Both the position numbers and the translations under genes were made by a program. Under the pieces are notes generated by a model. It was not told the DNA's origin. It searched no databases and was given only the letters and a program-made list of their open reading frames with translations. DNA of 54,664 nucleotides from Prevotella sp. (lineage in GTDB: Bacteria; Bacteroidota; Bacteroidia; Bacteroidales; Bacteroidaceae). The DNA lies in NCBI GenBank assembly GCA_022511065.1, contig JAFLSG010000009.1, positions 1 through 54,664 of the forward strand, in the 5' to 3' direction. This document shows, piece by piece, positions 8,863 through 17,851 of this stretch; within the stretch, counting starts at the first letter, position 1; every line of letters begins with the position of its first letter.

Positions 8863-11800
8863 TATTACTGCGATGCCTCAGTCTGTATTCAAGCGGTGTC
8901 ATGCCAAACTTCTCCTTGAAGATGTTGATGAAGTTCTCTGCGGTCATGAATCCGATGTTAATTGACAACTCACTCATGTTGATGTTCGTGCGCTTGAGCA
9001 AGATGCAAGCATGTTTCAGGCGCATGTCACGCACAAGCTCGGCTGGTGTCTTGCTCGTGAGACTGCGCACGCGGTGGAAGAAGGGTACACGACCCATGCC
9101 CATTGCATTCGCCATCTCTTCAAGGCTAATCTGGCCTCGGCTCATGTTCTGCATCACATACTGTTCAATGTTCTTCATCAGCTGTTGATCCATCGCATCG
9201 AGCATGGAGTATTCAGACATCGGATCCTCACCTTCCTCATCATTAGCGATGGTGCCGTTGAAGAAGCTGTATTCAGTCTTCTTGACGAGTTTGGTGTCCA
9301 CCTTGTTCATCGGGTCGTTCTCGTCAATGGTCGTCTCAGCCTCTGTGAGGATTGCTCCATCAGCCTCGTAGCTTTCCGTTGCGGTAGTCATGCTGGCGTT
9401 GCGGTCTTCAAGCATTCGGGTTTCCGCACCCTCAATCAGGTGGCTGTCCATCTGGATGGGGCCAAGGCCGAGTATCTTATTGAAGCGCATCACAGCCTCC
9501 TGCATGTTGAACGGCTTGGCGAGATAGTCGTCGGCTGAGAGGGTGATGTTCTGCGCACGCATATCCTGCGGTGCAAGTACGCCCTCAGTCATCAGCACGA
9601 ACTTGATATTCTGCGTCACTGGGTTCATCTTCAACTGGTTGCAAAGCTCGCTACCCGTCATCTTCGGCATCTCCTGCTTACAGATGACGATGTCGCACTG
9701 CATCTCATCCAAGTCTGCCGCAGCCTTCTCCGTGTCGTTGTAAGCATGGAAATTATAGACATACTTGAGGCGTGCCGTGGCAAATTTAAGGAAGTCTTCG
9801 TTGTCGTCAATCATGACCACATTGAACTTCATGGTGGGCGCATCAAGCGCAGCCCTTGACCTTGTTATCTCTGAGGTCAGCGTCTCTGTTGCGATATCCG
9901 GCAGTTCAATCTCACCCTTTCCGTTCAGCTCCAAGCGGTCGTGTACTACGCTCTTTGCTTTCTCCTCCGGGTTCTCCAGATTGGTCTGCATATCGCTGAC
10001 ACGGGTGATAATCTGAAGCATCTGCGCATGGAGTGCATTCAGCTGCTCACGCTCCTCAAGTGTCTTTTCTTTCTCCGAGAGATTACCGATGATGGAGGTC
10101 ATGCGTGCCATCGGCTGGCGCAAGTCTTCACTTGCCGCCTTGATTTCCTCGCGCTGCATGGCGAGTTCATTGATGATTGCCTTCTTCTTCGCCCTGATGA
10201 ACATAAGCTGCTTCCATCCAATGCGCCAGATGGCGATGGCGACTACAATCACGATGAAGTAGGCGAGCAGCATCCACCAAGACAACAGCCAGTGGCGCTC
10301 AATGGTGATGGAGAGTGTACGCTCCTGATCACTGACGGCTCCATCTGCACTGACGGCCTTCACATGGAGAATATATGAACCGCTGCGCAGATTGGTGAAG
10401 GTCACACTATGTGTCAATGCGTTACCGTTGCGCCAGTCGTCATCCCGTCCTTCCAACCAGTACATGAACTGCAAGCGTTCGCTCTGGTTGTAGTTACCAG
10501 CCGCAAACTTGATGGTAAATGTGTTCTGGCTATTGGCAAGTGTCAGATGGTTGGTTGCACTCAATGCCTGACCAAGTATCACCCTGCCATCATAGGCATG
10601 GCCGACTCGGATTTCCTTTTCGCCAATGAACAGCTGGGTCAGCAATACGCGGGGCAGGGCCTCACCTTCCTCATTGCCTTGGTGCTGTAGCCAGTTCACA
10701 CCATAGATACCGCCAAACAGCACATTGCCATCCTTACGGGTAAGAATAGAACCGCTGTTGAACTCGTTGCTCTGCAATCCGTCCTCGGTTGAGTAGTTAT
10801 ACATTCCGTAGTTCGTCGTGCCGTCCTCAGAATTACGTTGCACTACGATACGGCAGATGCCTTTACTCGTCGTCACCCAGATGTTGTGGTTATTATCCTC
10901 GGTGATACCGCAGATGTTATTGTTGCAAAGGCCTTCTCTCTCCGTCAGATAGTTCAGACTGTCATTCTCCATGTTGAGGATGTTCAATCCTTCGCGTGTA
11001 CCTAACCAAAGGAGACCACGGGAGTCTTGATATACCTGCGTGATGTAACTGTTGGTGAATGTCTTGATGTTCGTCGAGTTACCCGTCAGCATCGTTTGTT
11101 CCGTAGTTGAGAGGTCGAGGATGACAAGTCCCTCAGCTGTTCCAATAAACAGCGTATTATCCTTGCCTGCCTTGTTGTAATACAGGCTCGTGATGCTGTT
11201 GGTACTCAATTTACGGTTCTCGCGGGTATATGACGAGAACGTGTTCATGCGTGGGTTATACACCTGTAAGCCGCCATTGGTGGCAATCCACAGGTTACCA
11301 ACCTTATCGGTGCAAAGGTCGTTGATATGGTCATCTATCAAGGTGCGCCCATTGTCATTCGCAAAAGAATAGATGTGCGAGACGCCCCCCTTGATGCGGG
11401 TCAGTCCATTGTTCTTCGAGCCAACCCAAAGGCTGCCGTCAGGTGTTGCCTCCATGACGGACACCTTCAGACTTGCCAAAGGCCCGTCATAGCCCACGAT
11501 ACCACTATCACTCGTTCCATACCATACTGTGCCGTTGGCATCCTGTGCCATTGCGGTGATGTCGCCGATGAGGTCGGAGCCGAATCGGTAGATATGCGGA
11601 CCGTAGTATGCGATACCTGACTTCTCCGTTCCCACCCATAGCAAGTCCGTGTCATCTACATATACAGACTGCACGCTGATAATATCTCTTCGTGCCAGGT
11701 GGTTTGAACTGAGTGATTGCGGTTTAATGGGTTCCCAGCGGTGCGTATTCACATCCATCTTAATCAGACCCAGCTGGTCAGAACCAATCCAGATGTTTCC

Positions 11801-12637
11801 GCTCCGGTCACCTGCCATGCTATTGATAGTCTTATCGACCGACTGGCTCGTCAGTCCCATCTCCTCGCCGACAGAAGTGTTCCAAAGGCCAGAACTCTTA
11901 TTATACATAAAGAGCGTGCCGTGTCCATAGAGCCAAATGTTATCCATCTGGTCAGAGAACACCTTGAGCGACTTTGAGTTGCGCAATTTCCTCTCTCCAA
12001 TCTCAAACGTACTCCACACCACATTCTTCTGATGCATTACATCGCAGCACACCAGACGACCGTCATCATACACGATGATGGCACCGTCCTTACACTCACC
12101 GATGGAGCAGATATTACCCTTGGGAATACCATGTGAACCGTCGTCCGGGAACTCAAAAAGCAACTGTTGCTGCTGATTGTAGCACACCACACCCTTGTTG
12201 GGAATGGCACCCCATAGATTCTTGTGGCGGTCGATATAGACGATGCTCGGAATGGTCTCAATACCCATTCGCGCGAATGTCTGCTTCATGTCACGCTCAA
12301 AGTTTTCCGTCTGTGGGTGGTAGATACAATACCCCGATGCCGTACCCATCAGCAGATTACCGTCAAGCATCTCCTGAATGGAACGCACGTCACTGTCGCT
12401 GAGTGAACTTCCGTCTCGCGCATAGCTCTGGAAGTTGCGGAACATGTAGCCGTCATAGCGATAGAGACCGGCAGGCGTGCCAAACCAGATGAATCCGCGT
12501 GAACTCTTCATGATGCAGTTCACCTGGCTTGTCGTCAGTCCGTCACGGGCGGCAAGCGTCTTGAACAGATACTCTGCTTCCGCCGCCGTGGGCAGCAAGA
12601 GCAGCATGGCAATGATTAGTTTCTTGAGAATACCCAT
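8852..12637 (-). CDS. Propeller-sensor/AraC regulator with degenerate two-component modules
   Basis: Product of 1261 residues laid out like a Bacteroidetes hybrid two-component system protein: signal peptide (1-21), two-component propeller repeats (about 22-690, repeated GLT/GLW-type and IWFGT/LWLGT strands), a Y_Y_Y domain, one membrane helix (about 787-810), a HisKA-like helix, a receiver domain (about 939-1060) and a C-terminal AraC helix-turn-helix. Key parts are missing. The H-box reads S-E-D-L-R-Q-P, with Glu837 where the phosphorylated histidine belongs. Only about 100 residues separate it from the receiver, so there is no room for an ATPase domain. The receiver phospho-acceptor is Lys987, while Asp944/Asp945, Thr1017 and Lys1041 are kept. 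It probably signals by conformation. It lies in the kdsA-kdsD run and overlaps the phospholipase D gene. Confidence 0.85.
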   Translation of the reverse strand: MGILKKLIIAMLLLLPTAAEAEYLFKTLAARDGLTTSQVNCIMKSSRGFIWFGTPAGLYRYDGYMFRNFQSYARDGSSLSDSDVRSIQEMLDGNLLMGTASGYCIYHPQTENFERDMKQTFARMGIETIPSIVYIDRHKNLWGAIPNKGVVCYNQQQQLLFEFPDDGSHGIPKGNICSIGECKDGAIIVYDDGRLVCCDVMHQKNVVWSTFEIGERKLRNSKSLKVFSDQMDNIWLYGHGTLFMYNKSSGLWNTSVGEEMGLTSQSVDKTINSMAGDRSGNIWIGSDQLGLIKMDVNTHRWEPIKPQSLSSNHLARRDIISVQSVYVDDTDLLWVGTEKSGIAYYGPHIYRFGSDLIGDITAMAQDANGTVWYGTSDSGIVGYDGPLASLKVSVMEATPDGSLWVGSKNNGLTRIKGGVSHIYSFANDNGRTLIDDHINDLCTDKVGNLWIATNGGLQVYNPRMNTFSSYTRENRKLSTNSITSLYYNKAGKDNTLFIGTAEGLVILDLSTTEQTMLTGNSTNIKTFTNSYITQVYQDSRGLLWLGTREGLNILNMENDSLNYLTEREGLCNNNICGITEDNNHNIWVTTSKGICRIVVQRNSEDGTTNYGMYNYSTEDGLQSNEFNSGSILTRKDGNVLFGGIYGVNWLQHQGNEEGEALPRVLLTQLFIGEKEIRVGHAYDGRVILGQALSATNHLTLANSQNTFTIKFAAGNYNQSERLQFMYWLEGRDDDWRNGNALTHSVTFTNLRSGSYILHVKAVSADGAVSDQERTLSITIERHWLLSWWMLLAYFIVIVVAIAIWRIGWKQLMFIRAKKKAIINELAMQREEIKAASEDLRQPMARMTSIIGNLSEKEKTLEEREQLNALHAQMLQIITRVSDMQTNLENPEEKAKSVVHDRLELNGKGEIELPDIATETLTSEITRSRAALDAPTMKFNVVMIDDNEDFLKFATARLKYVYNFHAYNDTEKAAADLDEMQCDIVICKQEMPKMTGSELCNQLKMNPVTQNIKFVLMTEGVLAPQDMRAQNITLSADDYLAKPFNMQEAVMRFNKILGLGPIQMDSHLIEGAETRMLEDRNASMTTATESYEADGAILTEAETTIDENDPMNKVDTKLVKKTEYSFFNGTIANDEEGEDPMSEYSMLDAMDQQLMKNIEQYVMQNMSRGQISLEEMANAMGMGRVPFFHRVRSLTSKTPAELVRDMRLKHACILLKRTNINMSELSINIGFMTAENFINIFKEKFGMTPLEYRLRHRSNNGN

Positions 12638-12658
12638 AAGGTCTTATTTTCCTTTCTG

Positions 12659-13606
12659 TTATATCATGCACGAGTAATGATCCACCACGCCAAGCAGATG
12701 ATTCTGCCCGTCGGTCACCAACACTGAATGCACTTTGTATTTGTTCATAATCTGTTGTATCTCCGTTATTTTTGTCTCCGGCCTTACCGTCTTTGGCGTG
12801 CGGGTCATGATGTCGCCCACCGTGCGGTCAAAAAACTCAGCCTGCCACTTCTCCATAGCACGGCGGATGTCACCGTCGGTGATAAGCCCTGCAATTTTGC
12901 CGTCCACTTCTGCGATGCCCAATCCTAATTTCCCTTTGCTCACCAGTATGATGGCCTCGCCAAGATGCATTTCAGGAGGCAATATGGGCATGTCATCCGA
13001 GCGCATCACATCGCGTGCCGTGGTCAGCAGCCTTTTGCCTAACTCGCCCCCGGGGTGAAATTGTGCGAAGTCACGGGGCTGGAAACCACGCTTATGTATC
13101 AGTGCCACAGCGAGTGCGTCACCCATGGCAAGCTGCGCCATTGTTGAGCTTGTCGGCGTGAGATTTAGCGGACAGGCTTCTTTTTCCACGCTCACGTTTA
13201 GGTGGCAGGTGGAATATTTTGCGAGCAATGACTGCGGATTGCCGCTCATGCCGATAATGGGTACATTCAAATGCAGCACCATCGGCAGGAAACGCAATAG
13301 TTCATCCGTCTGCCCGGAGTTGGAGATGGCAAGTACCACATCATCAGGGGTCATCACGCCGAGGTCGCCATGAAACACATCAAGCGGATTGATGAAAAAA
13401 GAAGGCGTGCCCGTTGAGGAGAGTGTGCCAGCTATCTTCGCGCCGATGTGTCCGCTTTTGCCGACACCCGTCACGATGACCTTGCCCTTGCAGTCATAAA
13501 TCAGTTGCACCGCCTGATCGAAGCTCCCGTCTATTTGTGCGGCTAATCCCGCCACGGCAGCAGCCTCGTCCTTGATGCACTGAATGGCATGTTCTCTCGT
13601 TGTCAT
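12659..13606 (-). CDS. kdsD: Arabinose-5-phosphate isomerase, KpsF/GutQ family
   Basis: Converts ribulose 5-phosphate to arabinose 5-phosphate, the first committed precursor of the lipopolysaccharide sugar Kdo. The 315-residue product has a SIS domain with GVGKSGHIGAKIAGTLSSTG and AISNSGQTDELL, a middle segment GDALAVAL, and two C-terminal CBS domains (the last ends HSVLVTDGQNHLLGVVDH). Length and order match KdsD/KpsF. It lies 22 bases downstream of kdsA, the next enzyme of the pathway, on the same strand and probably in the same transcript; the regulator gene follows after 21 bases. Confidence 0.93.
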   Translation of the reverse strand: MTTREHAIQCIKDEAAAVAGLAAQIDGSFDQAVQLIYDCKGKVIVTGVGKSGHIGAKIAGTLSSTGTPSFFINPLDVFHGDLGVMTPDDVVLAISNSGQTDELLRFLPMVLHLNVPIIGMSGNPQSLLAKYSTCHLNVSVEKEACPLNLTPTSSTMAQLAMGDALAVALIHKRGFQPRDFAQFHPGGELGKRLLTTARDVMRSDDMPILPPEMHLGEAIILVSKGKLGLGIAEVDGKIAGLITDGDIRRAMEKWQAEFFDRTVGDIMTRTPKTVRPETKITEIQQIMNKYKVHSVLVTDGQNHLLGVVDHYSCMI

Positions 13607-13628
13607 GAGTAGTCTTCTATATCAGTAG

Positions 13629-14396
13629 TCAGTCATCGGCAATCAACTTGCCAACCAAATCTTCCAATTTATCTAATTCCAGCATATTGGCAGCGTCCGA
13701 TAGTCCTTCATCAGGTGCGGGATGCACCTCAAAGAAACAGCCGGTAGCACCGAATGCCTTAGCTGCGAGTGCCATCTGAGGCACATAACGGCGGTCTCCG
13801 CCTGTCTTGCCGTCAGCCCCCCCTGGACGCTGTACGCTATGGGTGCAGTCCATGATGACTGTCGGCACAATGCCGAGCATGTCGGGTATGTTGCGGAAAT
13901 CCACTACCAGGTTGTTGTAGCCCATCATGTTGCCACGCTCTGTCAGCCATACCTCAGTTGCTCCCGCATCGCGTGCTTTTTCCACAGGATAGCGCATATC
14001 GAGCCCGCTCAGAAACTGTGCTTTCTTGATGTTCACCGTCTTACCCGTTTGAGCGGCGGCTATCAAGAGGTCAGTCTGCCGGCAGAGGAAGGCGGGAATC
14101 TGAATCACATCGCATACCTCACCGACGGGTTTTGCCTGCCATGCCTCGTGGATGTCGGTCAGCAGTCGCAGACCATATTTTGCCTTCACATCCGCAAGCA
14201 TCTGCAGACCACGCTCCAAACCGGGACCACGGAAAGAGCGTACAGACGTGCGATTGGCCTTGTCGAACGAGGCCTTGAAGATGATGTCCGTACCCAATTT
14301 CCCGTTGATTTCCACCAACTTGTGGGCAACGGTGTCAAGCAGCTCTGCCGTCTCTATCACGCAGGGACCTGCAATGATGGTCTTTATCTGGTTCAT
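13629..14396 (-). CDS. kdsA: 3-deoxy-8-phosphooctulonate synthase (Kdo-8-P synthase)
   Basis: Condenses arabinose 5-phosphate with phosphoenolpyruvate to Kdo 8-phosphate for lipid A-core synthesis in the cytoplasm. Clear family segments are IIAGPCVIE, FKASFDKANRTS, RGPGLE, the TDIHE segment, CDVIQIPAFLCRQTDLL, and FEVHPAPDEGLSDA. Cys12 in AGPC and the aspartate in LSDA match the metal-dependent class, as in Aquifex, rather than the E. coli class, which has asparagine at the cysteine site. The start chosen is the ATG at 14396 (MNQIKTI). An ATG at 14408 lies within the -7 promoter box. First gene of a kdsA-kdsD-regulator-phospholipase run. Confidence 0.95.
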   Translation of the reverse strand: MNQIKTIIAGPCVIETAELLDTVAHKLVEINGKLGTDIIFKASFDKANRTSVRSFRGPGLERGLQMLADVKAKYGLRLLTDIHEAWQAKPVGEVCDVIQIPAFLCRQTDLLIAAAQTGKTVNIKKAQFLSGLDMRYPVEKARDAGATEVWLTERGNMMGYNNLVVDFRNIPDMLGIVPTVIMDCTHSVQRPGGADGKTGGDRRYVPQMALAAKAFGATGCFFEVHPAPDEGLSDAANMLELDKLEDLVGKLIADD

Positions 14397-14405
14397 TTTT
14401 CCTTG

Positions 14406-14436
14406 CAAAAGTACGTATTTTCTTACAATCCACCAA
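14406..14436 (-). promoter_or_regulatory. Promoter of kdsA operon
   Basis: On the minus strand TACTTTTG (14413-14406) lies 20 bases after a TTG (14436-14434). It ends nine bases before the kdsA ATG at 14396, again leaving almost no leader. Likely drives kdsA, kdsD, the regulator and the phospholipase D gene. Confidence 0.65.
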
Positions 14437-14455
14437 CATTTAGGCGCGAATTTTA

Positions 14456-16798
14456 TCAGTTTTTAATAATATGTATATCGCGCTGCGGGAAGGGGATTTC
14501 GATGCCGTTCTTGCCAAGTGTCTCATAGACGCATTTCAGCACATCGCTCACCACATACGATTTCTTGGGTGCAATCGCCCATACGAAGAGGTTGAAGTTC
14601 ACGCTGGAATCGCCCATTTCCGACACCACGCTCTTTACTTGCTTTTCCGAATCCATCCACTCATGCGTGGCTGCCATTGCGTTCACAGCCTCTTCCACGA
14701 GGGTAGATACTTGCTTCAGGTTTGAACCGTAGGCTACGCCGAATGGAACGACGGCCAGCACATAGTCGTGGTTACGCGTCAGATTCTTGTAGTTCTTGGC
14801 AAAAAGCTGTGAGTTCTGGAAGGTGATGATTTCGCCGTAAAGCGACTCAACCACGGTCGAAGTATAGCTGATGCTTGCCACCTTGCCTACCGTGCCATCC
14901 ACCTGAATCCAGTCGCCCACCTTGATTCTTCCCGCCATCAGCGTCGCGCCATAGTAGATGTTTTCAATGATGTCCTTTGAGGCGAAACCGATACCTGTGG
15001 AGAGACCGCCCGATATGGCGACGAGCCATGCCACGCTGATATGGAACAGCGAGAGCGAAAGCATCAGCCACACGCCCCACACAAACACTTGTATCACGTT
15101 TCTGCCCATCACTTCCTTCGAGGCGGCGGTAGTGGGGTCGGTGCGGTTGTAGTGCATGCGCAATAGGGCGAGTATCGTCTGGGCAATGTATCGGAACAGA
15201 TACCAGAGGCATACCACTACCGAGAGTTTCAGAATGCTCACCTGGAGGTTTTCCAATCCGATGAAATTGTAGTTGAAGATGCGCCAGCACAAGTCGCTCA
15301 AGTTGAATATCTTTGCTGCCCAATAGAGGCTCAGCATGATGGAGGCTACACTCAGCACGGGCATGATGACACGCTCCGTCAGCTGGTACGCCCATGCCTT
15401 CACGATAGGCTTTTCCGTCAGTCCGTGCTTTATGGCATACAGCTCAATATACTGGCTCACGCAAGTGATGGTGAGGATGCAGGTCAGCTGCATAATCCAC
15501 CAAATCAGCAATTGAACGGCGAGCAGCGTATAGCCTGCCCATGAGCAGCACACCGAGGCCACGAACACCGTCTGCGACACGTAGGTATAGAAGAGGTCGG
15601 AGCGCGGGATATTCCGGCTATGCCTGCGGATGACGCTCCACTGCCACAGGGCGCAGAGCAGCAGTACAGGCGGGAATGCGAGGTTTACCAGTTCGTTGGG
15701 AATCAGGATGATGCGGATGACTATCACGATGAATCCGATGATAATCAGCGGGGCATAGATACGGAAGGCACTCTTGATTTGGTCGCCGCTCACGCGCAAC
15801 AGCAGCGAGATGAGCACCACGCTGAGCAGCCATGCATACTCCACGAGCAGGCTCGAAGCCATGATGAGGAAGTTCTGATTGGAGTTGTGGATGACAAGCC
15901 CTTGTATTACGGCAAAGGTGACGGTGGTCGTTGCCATGATGATGCAGGCACGTTTTTTCTGAAATTCCTCCGTCTTCAGGCGGTTGGGCGTAAGGAAGCG
16001 GAAAAACAACTGATTGAGCAGCACGGCGATGAGCACGTAGCCGAGGATGGCGAGAAACGTGCCGAGCATCCACCGTCCGTTCCATTGCGAGTTGATGTTT
16101 GCCTTCGGGTTATATTTCTTCCGCACCGCATCTGCCATCTGCCGCCATTGCCGCCCGATGTCGCCAAGCAGCGAAAAGTAGTTGCTCTCGCCGTTGAGGA
16201 AGATGTTGGTCTGAATCTCTCCGTAGCGCTTCTGCGCATAGTCGTTCAGGTTGCTCAGTCGCTGCTCCGTGCGCTCGTAGTAGTCGATGTGCCGCGTCAG
16301 TTGTTCTGCGCCTTCCGTCAGTTGCCGGCGGATATTCTGCGCAAGGACGAGGCAAGAGTCACGCTTTGCCGTGCCCGCCTTCCCGAGTGTCTGCTGGGGC
16401 ATCATGCTGAGACTGGTGATAAGACTGTCATAGCGCGCTATCTCGGCATTCGACCGCGTGAGGAAGGTCTTGAAGGGCAGTTGCCGGCGCTGAAACTCCT
16501 GATACTGCTTCGTGGCCTCATGACAGGCATAGGTCAGGTCGAACACGTTGTCGGATTGCTGCGAGTAGAGCATCAGCGCGTTTTGGTCAGCGCGCTTCAT
16601 CGCCGCAACCAACTGGGCTATCGTCTGCTTGTTACGCGCCTTGCGGACAGCAGAGCGATGCGTCAGTTCGTCATTATAGTCTCGCAACTCGAGGTAGAGG
16701 ATGGACAGCGTCTGGTCGAGGTCTTTTTCTTTCAGCACCGCACCCGCCTCCATGAATATGCCCGTCAGGAAAACGAGCAGGAATAGAAATCTCTTCAT
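14456..16798 (-). CDS. MscS family mechanosensitive ion channel, large periplasmic-domain type
   Basis: Inner-membrane channel family that opens under membrane tension to release osmolytes. Product of 780 residues, longer than E. coli MscS (286) and more like the MscK/MscM type. A signal peptide is followed by a helical, probably coiled-coil periplasmic part (about 22-230), then around ten membrane segments. The MscS pore helix and beta domain lie at about 600-690, including SGGLSTGIGFASKDIIENIYYG, then GDWIQVDGTVGKV and FQNSQLFAKNYKNLTR. The small C-terminal domain ends with EIPFPQRDIHI. It has its own promoter 20 bases upstream and is divergent from the kinase gene at 16939. Confidence 0.92.
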   Translation of the reverse strand: MKRFLFLLVFLTGIFMEAGAVLKEKDLDQTLSILYLELRDYNDELTHRSAVRKARNKQTIAQLVAAMKRADQNALMLYSQQSDNVFDLTYACHEATKQYQEFQRRQLPFKTFLTRSNAEIARYDSLITSLSMMPQQTLGKAGTAKRDSCLVLAQNIRRQLTEGAEQLTRHIDYYERTEQRLSNLNDYAQKRYGEIQTNIFLNGESNYFSLLGDIGRQWRQMADAVRKKYNPKANINSQWNGRWMLGTFLAILGYVLIAVLLNQLFFRFLTPNRLKTEEFQKKRACIIMATTTVTFAVIQGLVIHNSNQNFLIMASSLLVEYAWLLSVVLISLLLRVSGDQIKSAFRIYAPLIIIGFIVIVIRIILIPNELVNLAFPPVLLLCALWQWSVIRRHSRNIPRSDLFYTYVSQTVFVASVCCSWAGYTLLAVQLLIWWIMQLTCILTITCVSQYIELYAIKHGLTEKPIVKAWAYQLTERVIMPVLSVASIMLSLYWAAKIFNLSDLCWRIFNYNFIGLENLQVSILKLSVVVCLWYLFRYIAQTILALLRMHYNRTDPTTAASKEVMGRNVIQVFVWGVWLMLSLSLFHISVAWLVAISGGLSTGIGFASKDIIENIYYGATLMAGRIKVGDWIQVDGTVGKVASISYTSTVVESLYGEIITFQNSQLFAKNYKNLTRNHDYVLAVVPFGVAYGSNLKQVSTLVEEAVNAMAATHEWMDSEKQVKSVVSEMGDSSVNFNLFVWAIAPKKSYVVSDVLKCVYETLGKNGIEIPFPQRDIHIIKN

Positions 16799-16818
16799 TT
16801 TTTACCTTAAAAACGATG

Positions 16819-16849
16819 CAAAGATACTGATTTTTCTTCATATCACAAA
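16819..16849 (-). promoter_or_regulatory. Promoter of the mscS-like gene
   Basis: On the minus strand TTTG (16849-16846), a 19-base spacer and TATCTTTG (16826-16819), ending 20 bases before the ATG at 16798. A close match to the Bacteroidetes consensus. Confidence 0.65.
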
Positions 16850-16875
16850 ATCGGAAGGGGAAAATGATGTTAAAA

Positions 16876-16907
16876 TTTGCGCATTTCGGATTTACTCTGT
16901 AATTTTG
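16876..16907 (+). promoter_or_regulatory. Promoter of the BadF/BcrA-type kinase gene
   Basis: TTTG at 16876-16879, a 20-base spacer and TAATTTTG at 16900-16907, ending 31 bases before the ATG at 16939. Matches the TTTG/TAnnTTTG pattern. Confidence 0.65.
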
Positions 16908-16938
16908 TCGCCGAATCATTTGTAAATCGCATCATCCG

Positions 16939-17802
16939 ATGATATTGATAGCAGACAGTGGAAGCACCAAGACGGAGTGGGCAGTGATTGGCGGCGAAGC
17001 GCCCGGTAGTAGCAAACCTGATGGCGGAGACGGGGCTGTCGTCTTGCGCACGCAAGGCATCAATCCCTTTCATCAGACCCCCGAAACCATTCGCGCAATC
17101 CTTGCCGATGAATTGCTTCCTGCACTCCAAGAAAGAGAAATTACGAATGTATATTTTTATGGTAGTGGTGTGCGCCCCGAAGTCGAACCTCGGATGGAGG
17201 CTTTACTACGTGAGATGTTCCCTGCTGCTTCCGTCATTGAAGCGCACAGCGACTTGCTCGGTGCAGCCCGTGCTTTGTGCGGTCGTAACGAAGGGATAGC
17301 ATGTATCTTAGGAACTGGCGCTAATTCTTGTCTTTATGACGGGAATACAATCGTCAGCAATACTCCACCCCTCGGTTACATCCTTGGAGACGAGGGTAGT
17401 GGCGCGGTGCTTGGTAGCCATTTTCTCCGTGCGCTGCTTCGCGGTGAATTGTCTGAAAAAATAACCGCTGATTTTTATGCGGAATTCAACCTGTCCACCG
17501 CCGACATCCTCGACCGTGTCTATCGCCGTCCGCTGCCCAATCGTTTCCTTGCCTCGTTCTGTCCCTTCATCAGCAGCCACCTCGATGATGCCTCTCTCTC
17601 CGCCATCGTCACCGGGTGCTTCACCGATTTTTTCCGCCACCACATTGCCCCTTACCATCGCCCCGACCTCCCCATATCATTCGTGGGTAGCGTCGCCTTT
17701 CATTTCCGCACTCCGCTCATGGCTGCCGCCGCCTCCCTCGGCTTCTGCGTGGGCAGCATCGTGCAGTCCCCCTTGCAGGGGTTGCGGCGGTATCATAAGT
17801 AA
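16939..17802 (+). CDS. BadF/BadG/BcrA/BcrD-type ATPase, probable N-acetylglucosamine kinase
   Basis: ASKHA-fold sugar kinase family; bacterial and mammalian relatives phosphorylate N-acetylglucosamine at O6. The 287-residue product has the first phosphate-binding segment ADSGSTKTEWAV at the N-terminus, INPFHQTPE, the second phosphate segment ILGTGANSCLYDG and LGYILGDEGSGAVLG. Many Bacteroidetes genomes carry this protein. No amino-sugar genes lie beside it, so the substrate is inferred from family only. The residues APGSSKPDGGDG near position 22 look like a short loop insertion. It is a single-gene unit with its own promoter, ending before the repeat-rich spacer. Confidence 0.78.
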   Translation: MILIADSGSTKTEWAVIGGEAPGSSKPDGGDGAVVLRTQGINPFHQTPETIRAILADELLPALQEREITNVYFYGSGVRPEVEPRMEALLREMFPAASVIEAHSDLLGAARALCGRNEGIACILGTGANSCLYDGNTIVSNTPPLGYILGDEGSGAVLGSHFLRALLRGELSEKITADFYAEFNLSTADILDRVYRRPLPNRFLASFCPFISSHLDDASLSAIVTGCFTDFFRHHIAPYHRPDLPISFVGSVAFHFRTPLMAAAASLGFCVGSIVQSPLQGLRRYHK

Positions 17803-17851
17803 CCTTGTTACGCCAATAAGATTTCTGGTTATCGGGATAAAATGCCATTTT

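Noticed and set aside
15620..16786. Open frame of 388 codons on the plus strand within the mscS-like gene
   Set aside because: Antisense to a well-supported channel gene; the translation is low-complexity His/Glu/Arg-rich without motifs.
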